Assembly: GCA_015679605.1 (NCBI GenBank)
Contig: JAAAVE010000296.1
Location: 12,193-23,219, forward strand
Origin: Podila epigama
Taxonomy: Eukaryota > Mortierellomycota > Mortierellomycetes > Mortierellales > Mortierellaceae
Direction of reading: 5' to 3'
DNA length: 11,027 bases
Shown here: positions 1 to 7,656 of the stretch, in pieces
How the letters are laid out: every line of letters begins with the position of its first letter
How positions within the stretch are numbered: position 1 is the first letter of the stretch
Program-made: the position numbers and the translations under genes
Notes under the pieces: model-generated
Seen by the model: only the letters and a program-made list of their open reading frames with translations
Told to the model about the DNA's origin: nothing
Databases searched by the model: none

Positions 1-73
1 AAAAAAAAAAAAAAAGTGTTAGGCAAACAGACTCTCGATTACCATCGTTTTGTGCACCTTGTCTTCGACTTAC

Positions 74-1659
74 AGTTCGACCAGCCAATTCGTATCCGTT
101 AAGGCGGGACAATGCTTGCTTGGCGTCTTCAGCTTTCTGATACCTAGGGACACACAAACCAATCGACATTCGTTAGCGTCTGTGACGAATGACAAATGAT
201 TAAAAGCGAGAATATCAACTAGATTGACTTACTGCACAAATGCAAAGCCTTTCGACTTTCCAGTCTCAGGATCCCTATGTAATTTGACAAACTCGATGGG
301 ACCAAATGGTTCGAGAACCTGTTTAAGATCATCCTCTGTCAAGTCAAAATTCACAGACCCGATATAGAGACGGTGCTGAGCCATATCTGCGTTGACTGCT
401 GGTGCGGCAGGCTTGGTGGCAGCAGCTTCTTGGCTGTAGGAAAAGCATGCGAAATGAGGGTTAATGGAGGAGAATAGTTTCATGGACAGTGATAATGGAC
501 TGACAACACTTGTGCTAAGCACCTACCTAGCATTTGCTGCCTGAAGAGCCAAGCGGTTCTTTTCCGATTCCGTATGCTTGGCGATGACAGGGATGCCTAG
601 AATCTTTTGGCCGGTCAATGCAATGGCTTTGGCAACAGACTCTTCGTCATAGAACTCAACATATCCAACGCTATTCAAAAGAAGAAAAAAAAATAACTAT
701 GTCATTAGAATCACGGAGGAATACCTCAAGCTGTTACCACTATAAAGTTCCATTCCACCTACCCTTTTGACCTTCCCGTGTTACGATCTTCAATGATACG
801 AGCTGCCCGAACTTTTCCAGCCTGGGAAAAGAAGGTGTCCAAATCAGAAGATCGAGCACGGGCAGAGAGTTGCATCACAAAAACGGTTCTTCGGTCACAT
901 GTCGACTCGTCTGCTGGAGGCGAAGGCGAGCGTCTTCTGCGGTTGCTAGAAGAATAGAGGCATAGAAGATTGCAAGCAGGTTAAATTTTAAGCTCTTCCT
1001 CTTGCACATCACATCCAAGATACGCACGACTTGTCTTATAACATCACAACATACTTTCTATATCTGGGGCTGCGGCTACGGCTGTGGCTGCGGTATGAAT
1101 GACGTTCACGAGAATAGCCTCGTCGATCGTAACCTCTGCTGTCTCTATAGTCCCTATAATCTCTGTGATCTCTGTAATCTCTGTGATAGTCACCATAGTC
1201 TCGATGATCTCTATCTCGATGTTCTCTGTACCGTGGAGAGCGGGATCTAGAGTGGCGGTGGCGCCTGCTGGACCTACTTTCTCTTTCACGAGAGTAACCA
1301 CGAGGCTCTGAGTAGTGTCTATCATGCGAACGAGGTGAACGAGAACGACGATGGTCGCTGTGTCCGCTTTCAGTAGGAGGATGCTCTCTAGAATTGAGAT
1401 GAGAAATACGTTAATATCGATTATAATGCGCAAGATGGTTGAAAATGATATATGAAAAAGGCGCCGACCAGGCGGAGACATACTCTCTAGTCATGGAAGG
1501 ATCCACTTGCATGTTGACGGGAAGATGTTGTTCCTAGAGAAGAGAAGGTCGAACCAATGGTTAGAGCTGCATGCATTTGAAGCCGAGTGACGATAGAGTT
1601 CCATGTCCCACCTTTTGAAATGGGGCTTCAACAAGGGCTTCAATTGTGTCGTAATCCAT
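74..1659 (-). CDS. RBM39: RBM39/Rsd1-like SR-type splicing factor (CC1-like family), 3' end outside window
   Basis: Nuclear RNA-binding splicing factor and coactivator of the CC1-like family (human RBM39, fission yeast Rsd1), which bridges the U2AF/SF3b machinery. Exons read on the minus strand: 1659-1612, 1533-1484, 1387-1055, 945-763, 670-527, 433-233, 143-74. All six internal introns are GT-AG and the frame stays open for 343 residues. The start at 1659 gives an N-terminus with IEALVEAPFQK, matching the conserved IEAMLEAP motif of human RBM39. Residues about 34-160 form an Arg/Ser/Asp/Tyr-rich RS-like domain. RRM1 spans about 164-242 (RNP2 VFVMQL, RNP1 KGVGYVEF). RRM2 spans about 274-343 (RNP2 LYIGSV, RNP1 KGFAFVQY). 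The family's C-terminal third RRM (UHM) is not visible. The last donor is at 73, and a CTAAC branch site (about 20-26) followed by a T-run on the minus strand implies that the next exon lies just outside. Family identity is firm; orthology to RBM39 is inferred from motif order. Confidence 0.93.
1129..1233 (-). repeat. Arg-Asp/Arg-Tyr codon repeat inside the RS-like domain
   Basis: Within exon 3 of the RBM39-like gene the DNA is a degenerate short repeat of AGA/CGA plus GAT/GAC, TAT/TAC or CAC/CAT codons. It encodes a run rich in RDY, RDH and RDR tripeptides, flanked by true RS/SP dipeptides (SRSRSP). It is both a protein low-complexity segment and a DNA microsatellite-like tract, so its length may vary between strains. 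Confidence 0.8.
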
Positions 1660-1881
1660 GATGGTAAATGTGCTGAGTGGAAAGAGTAATGAGTGGAAAG
1701 AGTAATGAGTGGAAAGAGTAATGAGAGAAGTCTGCATTTATCCAAAAAAAAAAAAAGTCCTTCTCCTTTTGGAAGAAGAGGTGATGCTAAGCCACTCGAG
1801 ATCTCTTTCCGCCCAACACCTTCTACAAGTGCTACTCCCTCGTTGACATCTCTCTTTGACACAAGTTCAAAACCCATTTCA
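1660..1881. promoter_or_regulatory. Divergent promoter between the RBM39-like gene and PGS1
   Basis: The 222 bp between two start codons facing away from each other must hold both 5' leaders and both core promoters. I see no clear TATA box. The region contains the 16-bp triple repeat at 1675-1722, a run of 13 A at about 1744-1756 and CT-rich leader sequence up to the PGS1 start. ATGs in the repeat precede the PGS1 start codon. The one at 1705 is in frame with PGS1 without an intervening stop, but using it would place a non-mitochondrial-like stretch ahead of the presequence. Confidence 0.6.
1675..1722. repeat. Perfect 16-bp tandem repeat, three copies
   Basis: Three identical adjacent copies of GAGTGGAAAGAGTAAT occupy 1675-1690, 1691-1706 and 1707-1722. 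They lie 16 bp upstream of the RBM39-like start codon (minus strand) and 160 bp upstream of the PGS1 start. Each copy creates an ATG at the junction with the next sequence (1689, 1705, 1721). Because 16 is not a multiple of three, these ATGs fall in different frames. Confidence 0.95.
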
Positions 1882-4028
1882 ATGCTGTTGACCAGGTGCA
1901 TTGTGAGGCAAGCAGCTGTATCGCGCTTTGTGCGGCAGCTCTCCAGCACTCACACAAAGGGGACACCATCCATCCAACATACAAACGAGCAACAGGCGGA
2001 TATCGACAGTGTCTACATAGAACGCACGCGCCAGCTCTTTCACAACACCCGACCCGCGGTTCCTCGGTTTGTCGTTCAGGGCGATATGATCAAGCCTATT
2101 TTGACACCAGACCAGTTTTATAATGAATTGAAGGTATACAGGATATCATGTCTTTTGTAAAATCTCGTTGTGTGCCTACAGAGAGACATCTTTACTGATC
2201 AGTTTTTTTTTTAATGTTGCCGTGAACATAGGAAAACATTAAGAGCGCTCGGAAATCGATCACTCTTGCAGCACTCTACCTCGGACACGCAGAGAACGAT
2301 CTTGTAAGTACTGCTCCTTACCTTGAAAATAAATTATTTTCTCCCTTATTTTTCTCGTTTTAACCAAGCATTGCGTATATTGTATAATATGGCCAAACCA
2401 TAGATCCAAACGCTTTCCCAGGCACTTCAAAGTCATCCCAACCTCAAGCTGAATTTGTTGCTCGATGGCCTCCGTGGGACACGCGACAATGGCAAGGGTA
2501 GTTCAGCTTCGTTACTTTATCCACTTTTGAAGGCATACCCGAATCAAGTCCGCGTAGCACTATATCATACTCCTGATCTTAGTGGATTGTTGAAACAAGT
2601 CATGCCCCCACGGTTCAACGAGGGCATTGGTCTCATGCATTTGAAGGTATATGCGTTTGACGATACTCTCATCATGAGTGGGTAAGTTCCCTGATGCTGT
2701 TACCCTGTTAGCTTGTCTGTTACGATACCCTTGCCATAATCTCAACCTTTTGTACTTAGTACTTACTGTTCACTCCATCATTGTCTTATATAGCGCAAAT
2801 ATGAGTCACGACTACTTTACCAATCGACAGGACAGATATGTGACATTCAGGAACAAGGACATTACAGAGTACTACATGGATCTAGTATCAGTCATATCTT
2901 CACTTTCATACTCTCTTCAGCAGGGCGACGCGACTTATAAGCTGTCAATGGATTCTGGTGTCCCGGATCCTGTCAATGAGAGCAAGGAATTCAAAGTGCA
3001 CGCCAAAAAGACTGTCAAGGCCTTTTTGTCTAAATGGTCCAAAGTCCAGCAAACACCAGTGAGCAAAACATTTGACACTACCCTTTACCCACTGGTACAA
3101 ATGGGACCATTTGATGTGCGTCAGGACGAACGGGTAACACTCTCCGTTCTCGACCATGTCCTCCACGACAATGACCAAAAAGAGAATGCCAAAATGTTTA
3201 TAACCTCTGGATATTTTAACTTTGAGAAACGGTACACCGAGACCATCGTCAATTCACGGTCTGCAAATGTTTGTCTGATTGCAGCATCGCCAGAGGTATA
3301 CATTTTTTTTTCGATATCTGCCTGTGCAAGATACATGATTTTCTACCACCGTACTCAATGGATGTTCTTTATGGGTTCTTTTGATTACTTTAGGCAAACG
3401 GCTTCTTTAATTCCGCTGGCATCTCAAAGTATATCCCTCCTGCATACACTCTGATTGAAAAAAAGTTTTTTGCAAAGGCAAAGAGTTATAACAACAAGGA
3501 CGCCATCACTATTGAAGAATATAACCGCAAAGGATGGACTTACCATGCAAAAGGTATGTTATAGGCTTTTTTGTTGTCATGTTCGTCCTACTAGACAAAA
3601 CAGCATGATAGTGACACTCCCTTTATCTTCTTTGGAATGATGCAGGTATGTGGGTGTACCCGCCGGGGTCAGAATATCCAGTCATGACTACGATTGGATC
3701 GCCAAACTTTGGCTACCGTTCTCTTGTGCGCGACCTGGAGGCCCAACTTTTCCTTGTTACGTCTAATGTCGGCCTGCGGGCAAGCCTTCACAATGTAAAG
3801 TCACATTGCATTATCATTTCCTCCTCGTACCTGTATATTGTATGTTGAAAAGTCTAGAACCCAGTACTAACATGAACGGATATTCGCCTTGCCTCATGTC
3901 ATTCATAGGAGCTGTGTAACTTGCGCAAGTACTCGGAGCTGGTGACAGAGGATACGTTCGAACAACCCGATCGACGCGTGCCTCTTTGGGTTGGAGGTGC
4001 GAGCATGGCGATTAGAACAATGCTGTGA
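1882..4028 (+). CDS. PGS1: Mitochondrial CDP-diacylglycerol--glycerol-3-phosphate 3-phosphatidyltransferase
   Basis: Phosphatidylglycerophosphate synthase of the phospholipase D superfamily. It joins CDP-diacylglycerol and glycerol-3-phosphate to give phosphatidylglycerophosphate, the committed step towards cardiolipin in the inner mitochondrial membrane. Exons: 1882-2133, 2232-2303, 2404-2681, 2794-3295, 3394-3553, 3646-3794, 3909-4028. All introns are GT-AG (92-114 nt), giving 510 aa. The N-terminus is Arg-rich and lacks acidic residues for about 30 positions (MLLTRCIVRQAAVSRFVRQ), as expected of a mitochondrial presequence; this favours the ATG at 1882. The first HKD motif is H187-x-K189-x4-D194 (HLKVYAFD), followed by GANMSHDYFTNRQDRY. 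The second is H419-x-K421 (YHAKGMWVY) followed by IGSPNFGYRS and RDLEAQ. The second motif has Tyr where classic HKD motifs have Asp, as in human PGS1. The length is slightly shorter than human PGS1. All core motifs are present, so it is presumably functional. Confidence 0.95.
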
Positions 4029-4233
4029 TGAAACTATGGTGACCCTTAATAGATATCATCAATAGGAATCCAGGCTCTTTTTTTTTTTTTTTTTTTGCAA
4101 CTGCGATCAATTAATCAATCAGTCAAGAACAAATTGCATTCTTCAGTTTCAAACATCTGCCCAGTCGCATCACACACGCTTCGTACACATCAAACACTCG
4201 AGAAAAAAAAAGTACTTGATCTTATTCCACAAC
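4029..4233 (+). promoter_or_regulatory. PGS1 3' end and eIF4E promoter/leader
   Basis: Only 205 bp separate the PGS1 stop from the eIF4E start on the same strand. No AATAAA is visible; the A-rich ATAGATATCATCAATAGG stretch at about 4050-4067 is a weak candidate 3'-end signal, followed by an uninterrupted T-run at about 4078-4096. From about 4140 the sequence becomes CA/CT-rich, as in leaders of well-expressed fungal genes, and ends in an A-run shortly before the start codon. The sequence alone does not show where transcription of eIF4E begins. Confidence 0.45.
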
Positions 4234-5184
4234 ATGGCTCATAACGACACCCTCACTGTCCCTTCTGCCGATAGCAAATATGTCACAGTCTTCAATGACC
4301 CTGTCAACTTTAATGCAAAGCACCCTCTTCACAACTCCTGGACTCTGTGGTTCGATAACCCTGGCAAAAAGTCGAATGCCAACAACTGGGAACAATCCCT
4401 CAAAGAGCTTATTACATTTGACACTGTCGAGGATTTCTGGGGGTAAGAAATGGAAGAAAAAAAATACGATTGTTTTTCGAACAGCAGACATGCGAATCTC
4501 AATCACCCTGTTTAATGTTCCCCGTTTCAATGAGGAAAAGAATAAGAAGAGGCAGACAGAGACGCGCGTCGTTCGGCTCTCCTGAGACGTCATAACTTTA
4601 CACATATGCTTTGAAAAACTAACCCGATACCATGCTCTATCGGCTATAATAGTGTCTATAACAACATCATGAAGGTATGCGACTTGAGCATCAGTTCCAA
4701 CTACCATCTTTTCAAGCAGGGTATCAAGCCAATGTGGGAGGATTCTGCCAACAAAAACGGAGGAAAATGGAGCATTCAGCTTCCTCGGAACAAGACCATG
4801 GCTGACATTGACAACATTTGGCTGTACACCATGTTGGCCTGCATCGGTGAGGCATTTGAGCACGAGAATGAAGTCTGTGGAGTTGTGGTTTCTGTCCGTA
4901 AGACCTTTTTCAGGATAGCTCTCTGGACTCGATCATCAGACAAACATGATGTCGCTCTTAGCATTGGGTAAGGTGGTCGTTCTCTTTTTCTGTCACATCA
5001 CACGCACACATACACAATGTGTAAGCAAATGATCGAAATATCCTGTTTTTCAAAACTTCTAACACACAACACTATTAACCTGTTATGTAGACGTACCCTG
5101 AAGCATGCTGCCAACATCAATGGTACTTTTGAATTCCAGAGCCATAACGAATCCTCCAAGAACGATAAGCCTTGGACCGTGTAA
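4234..5184 (+). CDS. EIF4E: Eukaryotic translation initiation factor 4E (mRNA cap-binding protein)
   Basis: Binds the m7G cap of mRNA and recruits eIF4G in the cytoplasm. Exons: 4234-4442, 4653-4967, 5091-5184, with GT-AG introns of 210 and 123 nt; the second holds a CTAAC branch site. The product is 205 aa. The cap-stacking tryptophans are W52 (NNWEQ) and W98, with cap-contacting E99 (MWED). The basic phosphate-binding positions correspond to R152 and R157 (VRKTFFRIALW), and W161 matches human W166. The dorsal eIF4G-docking tryptophan is W69 (DTVEDFWGVYNN), and the amino-terminal HPL motif that contacts eIF4G is present at 30-32. The N-terminus is short (about 29 residues before HPL) and the C-terminus ends in KPWTV. 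A GTATGC right after MK in exon 2 resembles a donor, but reading through it continues the conserved protein. This is a canonical class I eIF4E with nothing missing. Confidence 0.96.
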
Positions 5185-5401
5185 ATATCTCTTTCACTCG
5201 CCAGATTTTTTCTAGAGCTGCAATCAGTTCTTTGATGCACCGAGGTGGACCTTTTTGTTGTTGTTGTTTGTCGTTGTTTGTCGTACTTTCTTTCTTGCGT
5301 TCCTTCTAATCCACTACGACCTCTTCGTGGCAGGGCCGTTGTTAGCAAACGAAAGGACAATGCATCTTTTATATTTCTCCTCCTCATTTTCCATCTATCT
5401 C
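5185..5401. other. Tail-to-tail spacer between eIF4E and the small minus-strand gene
   Basis: These 217 bp hold the eIF4E 3' untranslated region. The plus strand is T/G-rich, with a TTG/TTTGTCG-type repetitive stretch at about 5250-5285 and no AATAAA. On the minus strand there is a GCTAAC branch-like site (about 5340-5345) and an ATTAG acceptor-like site ending at 5306, which could belong to an intron of the small gene at 5402-5647. Confidence 0.4.
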
Positions 5402-5647
5402 CTATCGCATTTTCTGTTTTTTTTTTTTTTGGTTACCTCCATCTATTGCGTGACTCACGCCTCCGTACTCATTACCAGCGACACGCGACTCGGCAGTGCG
5501 GTCGGCATGGTGGTAAGAGCTCTTGGAGGGACTGTCGTGGTGAGCGGAATGCTCCAACTTGGAGAGCATGCTTCCGTCGCCGTGGTCGTCATTGTTGGAT
5601 GACCTGTGGGCCTTGCGGCCTGAGTTTGAGGCCGTGTCGCTGTTCAT
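5402..5647 (-). CDS. Small hydrophilic His/Ser/Gly-rich protein, unrecognised; 3' end uncertain
   Basis: I do not recognise this protein. From the ATG at 5647 there are 63 codons with a strong preference for C or G at third positions and only AAG for lysine, unlike the AT-rich flanks, which suggests real coding. The peptide has 13 Ser, 7 His and 6 Gly in 63 residues, no Cys, Trp or Phe, and no hydrophobic segment, so it is probably soluble and disordered. Its Gly content and polarity resemble hydrophilin-type stress proteins, but that is only a compositional analogy. A good donor (GTGAGT, 5458-5453) follows GNEYGG. If it is used, exon 1 is 5459-5647 and the rest lies downstream; one possible exon, 5305-5117, stays open for 62 codons but runs antisense to the eIF4E last exon. 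Unspliced, the frame ends at 5402 after a Lys-rich tail encoded by a long A-run, which looks non-coding. It is preceded by a CA-rich leader. Confidence 0.45.
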   Translation of the reverse strand: MNSDTASNSGRKAHRSSNNDDHGDGSMLSKLEHSAHHDSPSKSSYHHADRTAESRVAGNEYGGVSHAIDGGNQKKKKQKMR

Positions 5648-6057
5648 TAGATTAGTGAGTTGCTGTTTTGGTTTTTTCTTGTTGGTTGTTGTAGTTCAAG
5701 ATGTATGTGTGCGTATGTGAGGTGTATTGGTGGAGTTGCTGGTTGAGGAAGACGTAATGTGCGACTATGCTATTAGTTGACAGTAGAAGTGGTGGATAGA
5801 GTTGCTTTGGATGACTGAGCTGTATGTTTTTTTTACGCGTGTTTGTTTGCTTGATTGTGATGACAAGTGAGTCTTCAATTCTCGACGTGTGAGAGTGAAA
5901 TATTAGAGTGGACGTGAGTGTAGGGAGACTGGACGATATTAATGAAAGTATTATGGGATGTGATGCGGTGGTGATGTGACACGATGCGATGTGTGCTATG
6001 TACAAATGAACAAAGAAAAAAAGGTTATGGTGGAGGTCAAAGGATGTATTTTGGAGG

Positions 6058-6118
6058 AGAAAAAAAAAGAAAAAAGTAGAAAAGTGAAGAGTGAAAAGTG
6101 AAAAATGAAAAGTGTTCT
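6058..6118. repeat. Purine-rich GTGAAAA-type low-complexity repeat
   Basis: An all-purine-dominated stretch starts with long A-runs and continues as irregular repeats of AGTGAAAA/AGTGAAGA units (about 6078-6118). On the opposite strand it is a TTTTCACT-type pyrimidine tract upstream of the small minus-strand gene. It may be nucleosome-depleted promoter DNA; no specific factor site is recognised. Confidence 0.6.
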
Positions 6119-6224
6119 GCAAATAACGCGCAATTTTTTTTTTCTGGCCGAGACGCGAATGGATAGGTTTCGCATGGATATGTCTGTTCCAGACGATATG
6201 ATCTGTCCAAAAAAATGCATTATA

Positions 6225-6230
6225 CACGTG
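6225..6230. promoter_or_regulatory. CACGTG E-box
   Basis: A palindromic CACGTG sits in a near-symmetric AT-rich context (TATACACGTGATATTATA). In fungi this hexamer is bound by bHLH factors of the Cbf1/Pho4/SREBP type. It lies about 280 bp upstream of the F-box start and 580 bp upstream of the small gene. A hexamer is expected by chance about once in 4 kb, so function is only suggested. Confidence 0.3.
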
Positions 6231-6509
6231 ATATTATACTTCCTAGTGTCACGTTACCCATTTGCCACTTTCCTCGCACGGACCATAATTTTTCTTTGAC
6301 TTGACCCACCCCTAAAAAAAACATGCACGTTCATGTTATCACACACACATTCATCCTTTCAGTTGAAAGGTTGAAAGCATGGGTGGGCACTCACGCGATG
6401 CTCCTTTTTGTCCAACCATCTCCACCATCAATCAATCTATTTCATCTTTCTTTCTTTCTTCCTTCTCCACAACACAACATAATACAACACAACATCTGTT
6501 ATAGTTCGC

Positions 6510-7508
6510 ATGGGAAACGTGCTTTCTATCATCCACGACCTGGACCTGGTGGCAAAAGCCCCACTCGCACTATCGCCCCACCAAACCGACCTCACCATCA
6601 CCAAGAGCCATCGCCACAACCCCTACTTGACACTCTTGCTCCCACGAACGCTGGTTGTCCATGTGAAGACAACGTCCAAATTACACCTTGCTAAAGCACC
6701 CACTTTTTTGTCAACAGCATCATCATCCATCGAGTCTCCATCACCGACTCTTTCACTCACCCATCATCACCCTCTTCTCACCAACTTCCACTCAACCAAC
6801 CTCCAGCAACCTAATCTCATCCAACGACTACCGCTCGAGATATGGATCCAAACACTCTCTTACCTCTACCCATCCCAGCTCTCAAGGCTCTGTCAGGTCA
6901 ACAAACGACTTTTTGACATTGTCACCAACCTCAGTCTCTGGTCCGATATTTACCAGACTACTGCCTTCCCAAAGAAAAACAGTCTGGACTGTCTACCAGG
7001 GATGCCACCTTCCAGGTCCAACATGATCGTCACTTGTGCCCACAGCTTCCTCGTCTGTGAACAATGCTATTCGTTCTGCCCTCCCAAAAAAGGGGGCCGA
7101 GCTCAATTGGCTGCCATCCCACTCAAAGTGACTCTACCTTGGTCTCAACCAGACGCGATTCGATTCTGTCCACCCTGTCGTGTACAACACTTTGAACACT
7201 GTCCCGAGCCCATCCCCGCCAATATCCGTGGCAGTCGGCGCTCACGGTCCGATATCCGACGACTGTACAGTCTTGAGGATAATGATATCAGAACCCTCAC
7301 CCGGTTCGGAGGTGGTTGGGAAGAGATTACCTTTTCCGAGGAGGAAGCCTTGACCCTCGCCCGTAAAGTGTATGGAGGCGATGTAGGCATCGCGGCATTG
7401 CCACGCTCCTTTTCAAAACCACTCGCTAAATCCTATAACCGTGTCTATCTCTTTGTCCTTCGAAGGCAAGTCCTGAAATCCGAAAATGCATGGAGGTCAG
7501 AGAATTAA
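6510..7508 (+). CDS. F-box protein with Cys/His zinc-binding-like pairs
   Basis: Probable substrate-recognition subunit of an SCF ubiquitin ligase; the substrate is unknown. The intronless frame gives 332 aa. The F-box lies at about 106-150 (LPLEIWIQTLSYL, LCQVNKRLFDI, LWSDIY), where it would bind Skp1. After it come Cys/His residues in pairs: C176, H178, C183, C186, C190, then C220, C223, H227, H230, C231, suggesting one or two bound zinc ions. A segment at 249-290 (RRLYSLEDNDIRTL ... ARKVYGG) faintly recalls the zinc-ribbon-plus-C-terminal layout of XPA proteins; this is weak. Residues 1-105 are Ser/Thr/Pro/His/Leu-rich and probably disordered. The N-terminus MGNVLS fits the N-myristoylation consensus (Gly2, Ser6), so membrane anchoring is possible. 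Third codon positions are C/G-rich from the first codons, supporting the start at 6510. It is head-to-head with the small minus-strand gene and tail-to-tail with the helicase gene. Confidence 0.8.
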   Translation: MGNVLSIIHDLDLVAKAPLALSPHQTDLTITKSHRHNPYLTLLLPRTLVVHVKTTSKLHLAKAPTFLSTASSSIESPSPTLSLTHHHPLLTNFHSTNLQQPNLIQRLPLEIWIQTLSYLYPSQLSRLCQVNKRLFDIVTNLSLWSDIYQTTAFPKKNSLDCLPGMPPSRSNMIVTCAHSFLVCEQCYSFCPPKKGGRAQLAAIPLKVTLPWSQPDAIRFCPPCRVQHFEHCPEPIPANIRGSRRSRSDIRRLYSLEDNDIRTLTRFGGGWEEITFSEEEALTLARKVYGGDVGIAALPRSFSKPLAKSYNRVYLFVLRRQVLKSENAWRSEN

Positions 7509-7604
7509 AAAAAAAAAAACATGTAAAATCTGTTTTCATAATCTGGTACAAGACGGTTGTTCTTTCAGTTTTTTAGGGTCACCATTCTGACCTTAATAAT
7601 GTAC

Positions 7605-7610
7605 AATAAA
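7605..7610 (+). terminator. AATAAA polyadenylation signal of the F-box gene
   Basis: A canonical AATAAA lies 97 bp after the F-box stop codon, inside ACAATAAAAAAG. It is the only clear hexamer of this type on the plus strand between this gene and the convergent helicase gene. Confidence 0.6.
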
Positions 7611-7656
7611 AAAGAAAGAAAGAAAAGAAAGAAGAGAGCAAGCGAGAGAGAGAGAA
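7611..7656. repeat. GA-rich microsatellite between convergent genes
   Basis: A purine tract of AAAGAAAGAAAG then GAGAGAGAGAGA character fills most of the spacer between the F-box polyadenylation signal and the helicase stop codon. On the minus strand it is a CT-rich tract just after the helicase stop, so it lies in the helicase 3' untranslated region. Confidence 0.75.

Larger units (their letters stand above)
5648..6509. promoter_or_regulatory. Large divergent intergenic region upstream of the small gene and the F-box gene
   Basis: 862 bp lie between two outward-facing start codons. The left part (5650-6120), read on the minus strand, is a pyrimidine/CA-rich leader and promoter of the kind seen upstream of strongly expressed fungal genes. 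The right part (6420-6509), read on the plus strand, is a CT- then CA-rich leader (CACAACACAACAT type). Between them are a CACGTG E-box (6225-6230), a CCCCT stress-response-type element (6309-6313) and several A or T runs. The long open frame on the minus strand here has a Phe/Thr/His/Ser low-complexity translation and is not treated as a gene. Confidence 0.5.

Noticed and set aside
1-15. A-run at the left edge as a poly(A) tail or retroposed element
   Set aside because: On the minus strand it is a T-run following a CTAAC branch site inside an RBM39 intron, so it is best read as the polypyrimidine tract before the next acceptor.
1693-1881. N-terminal extension of PGS1 from the in-frame ATG at 1705
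   Set aside because: The extension arises from the tandem repeat and an A-run and would bury the Arg-rich mitochondrial presequence that begins at 1882.
4674-4679. GTATGC after the MK codons in eIF4E exon 2 as a splice donor
   Set aside because: Reading through keeps the conserved eIF4E sequence in frame to the next clear donor at 4968; splicing here would remove conserved residues.
4222-4863. 213-codon open frame antisense to eIF4E
   Set aside because: It overlaps the conserved eIF4E exons and runs through its first intron, including an A-run translated as Phe. It shows no recognisable domain.
5652-6227. 191-codon open frame on the minus strand upstream of the small gene
   Set aside because: The translation is low-complexity (Phe, Thr, His, Ser, Leu runs), it derives from a CT/CA-rich tract, and it ends just before the better-supported ATG at 5647. 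It looks like promoter and leader sequence.
6323-6694. Plus-strand frame overlapping the F-box N-terminus
   Set aside because: It has no domain, begins in the leader region, and the third-position G/C bias fits the F-box frame starting at 6510.
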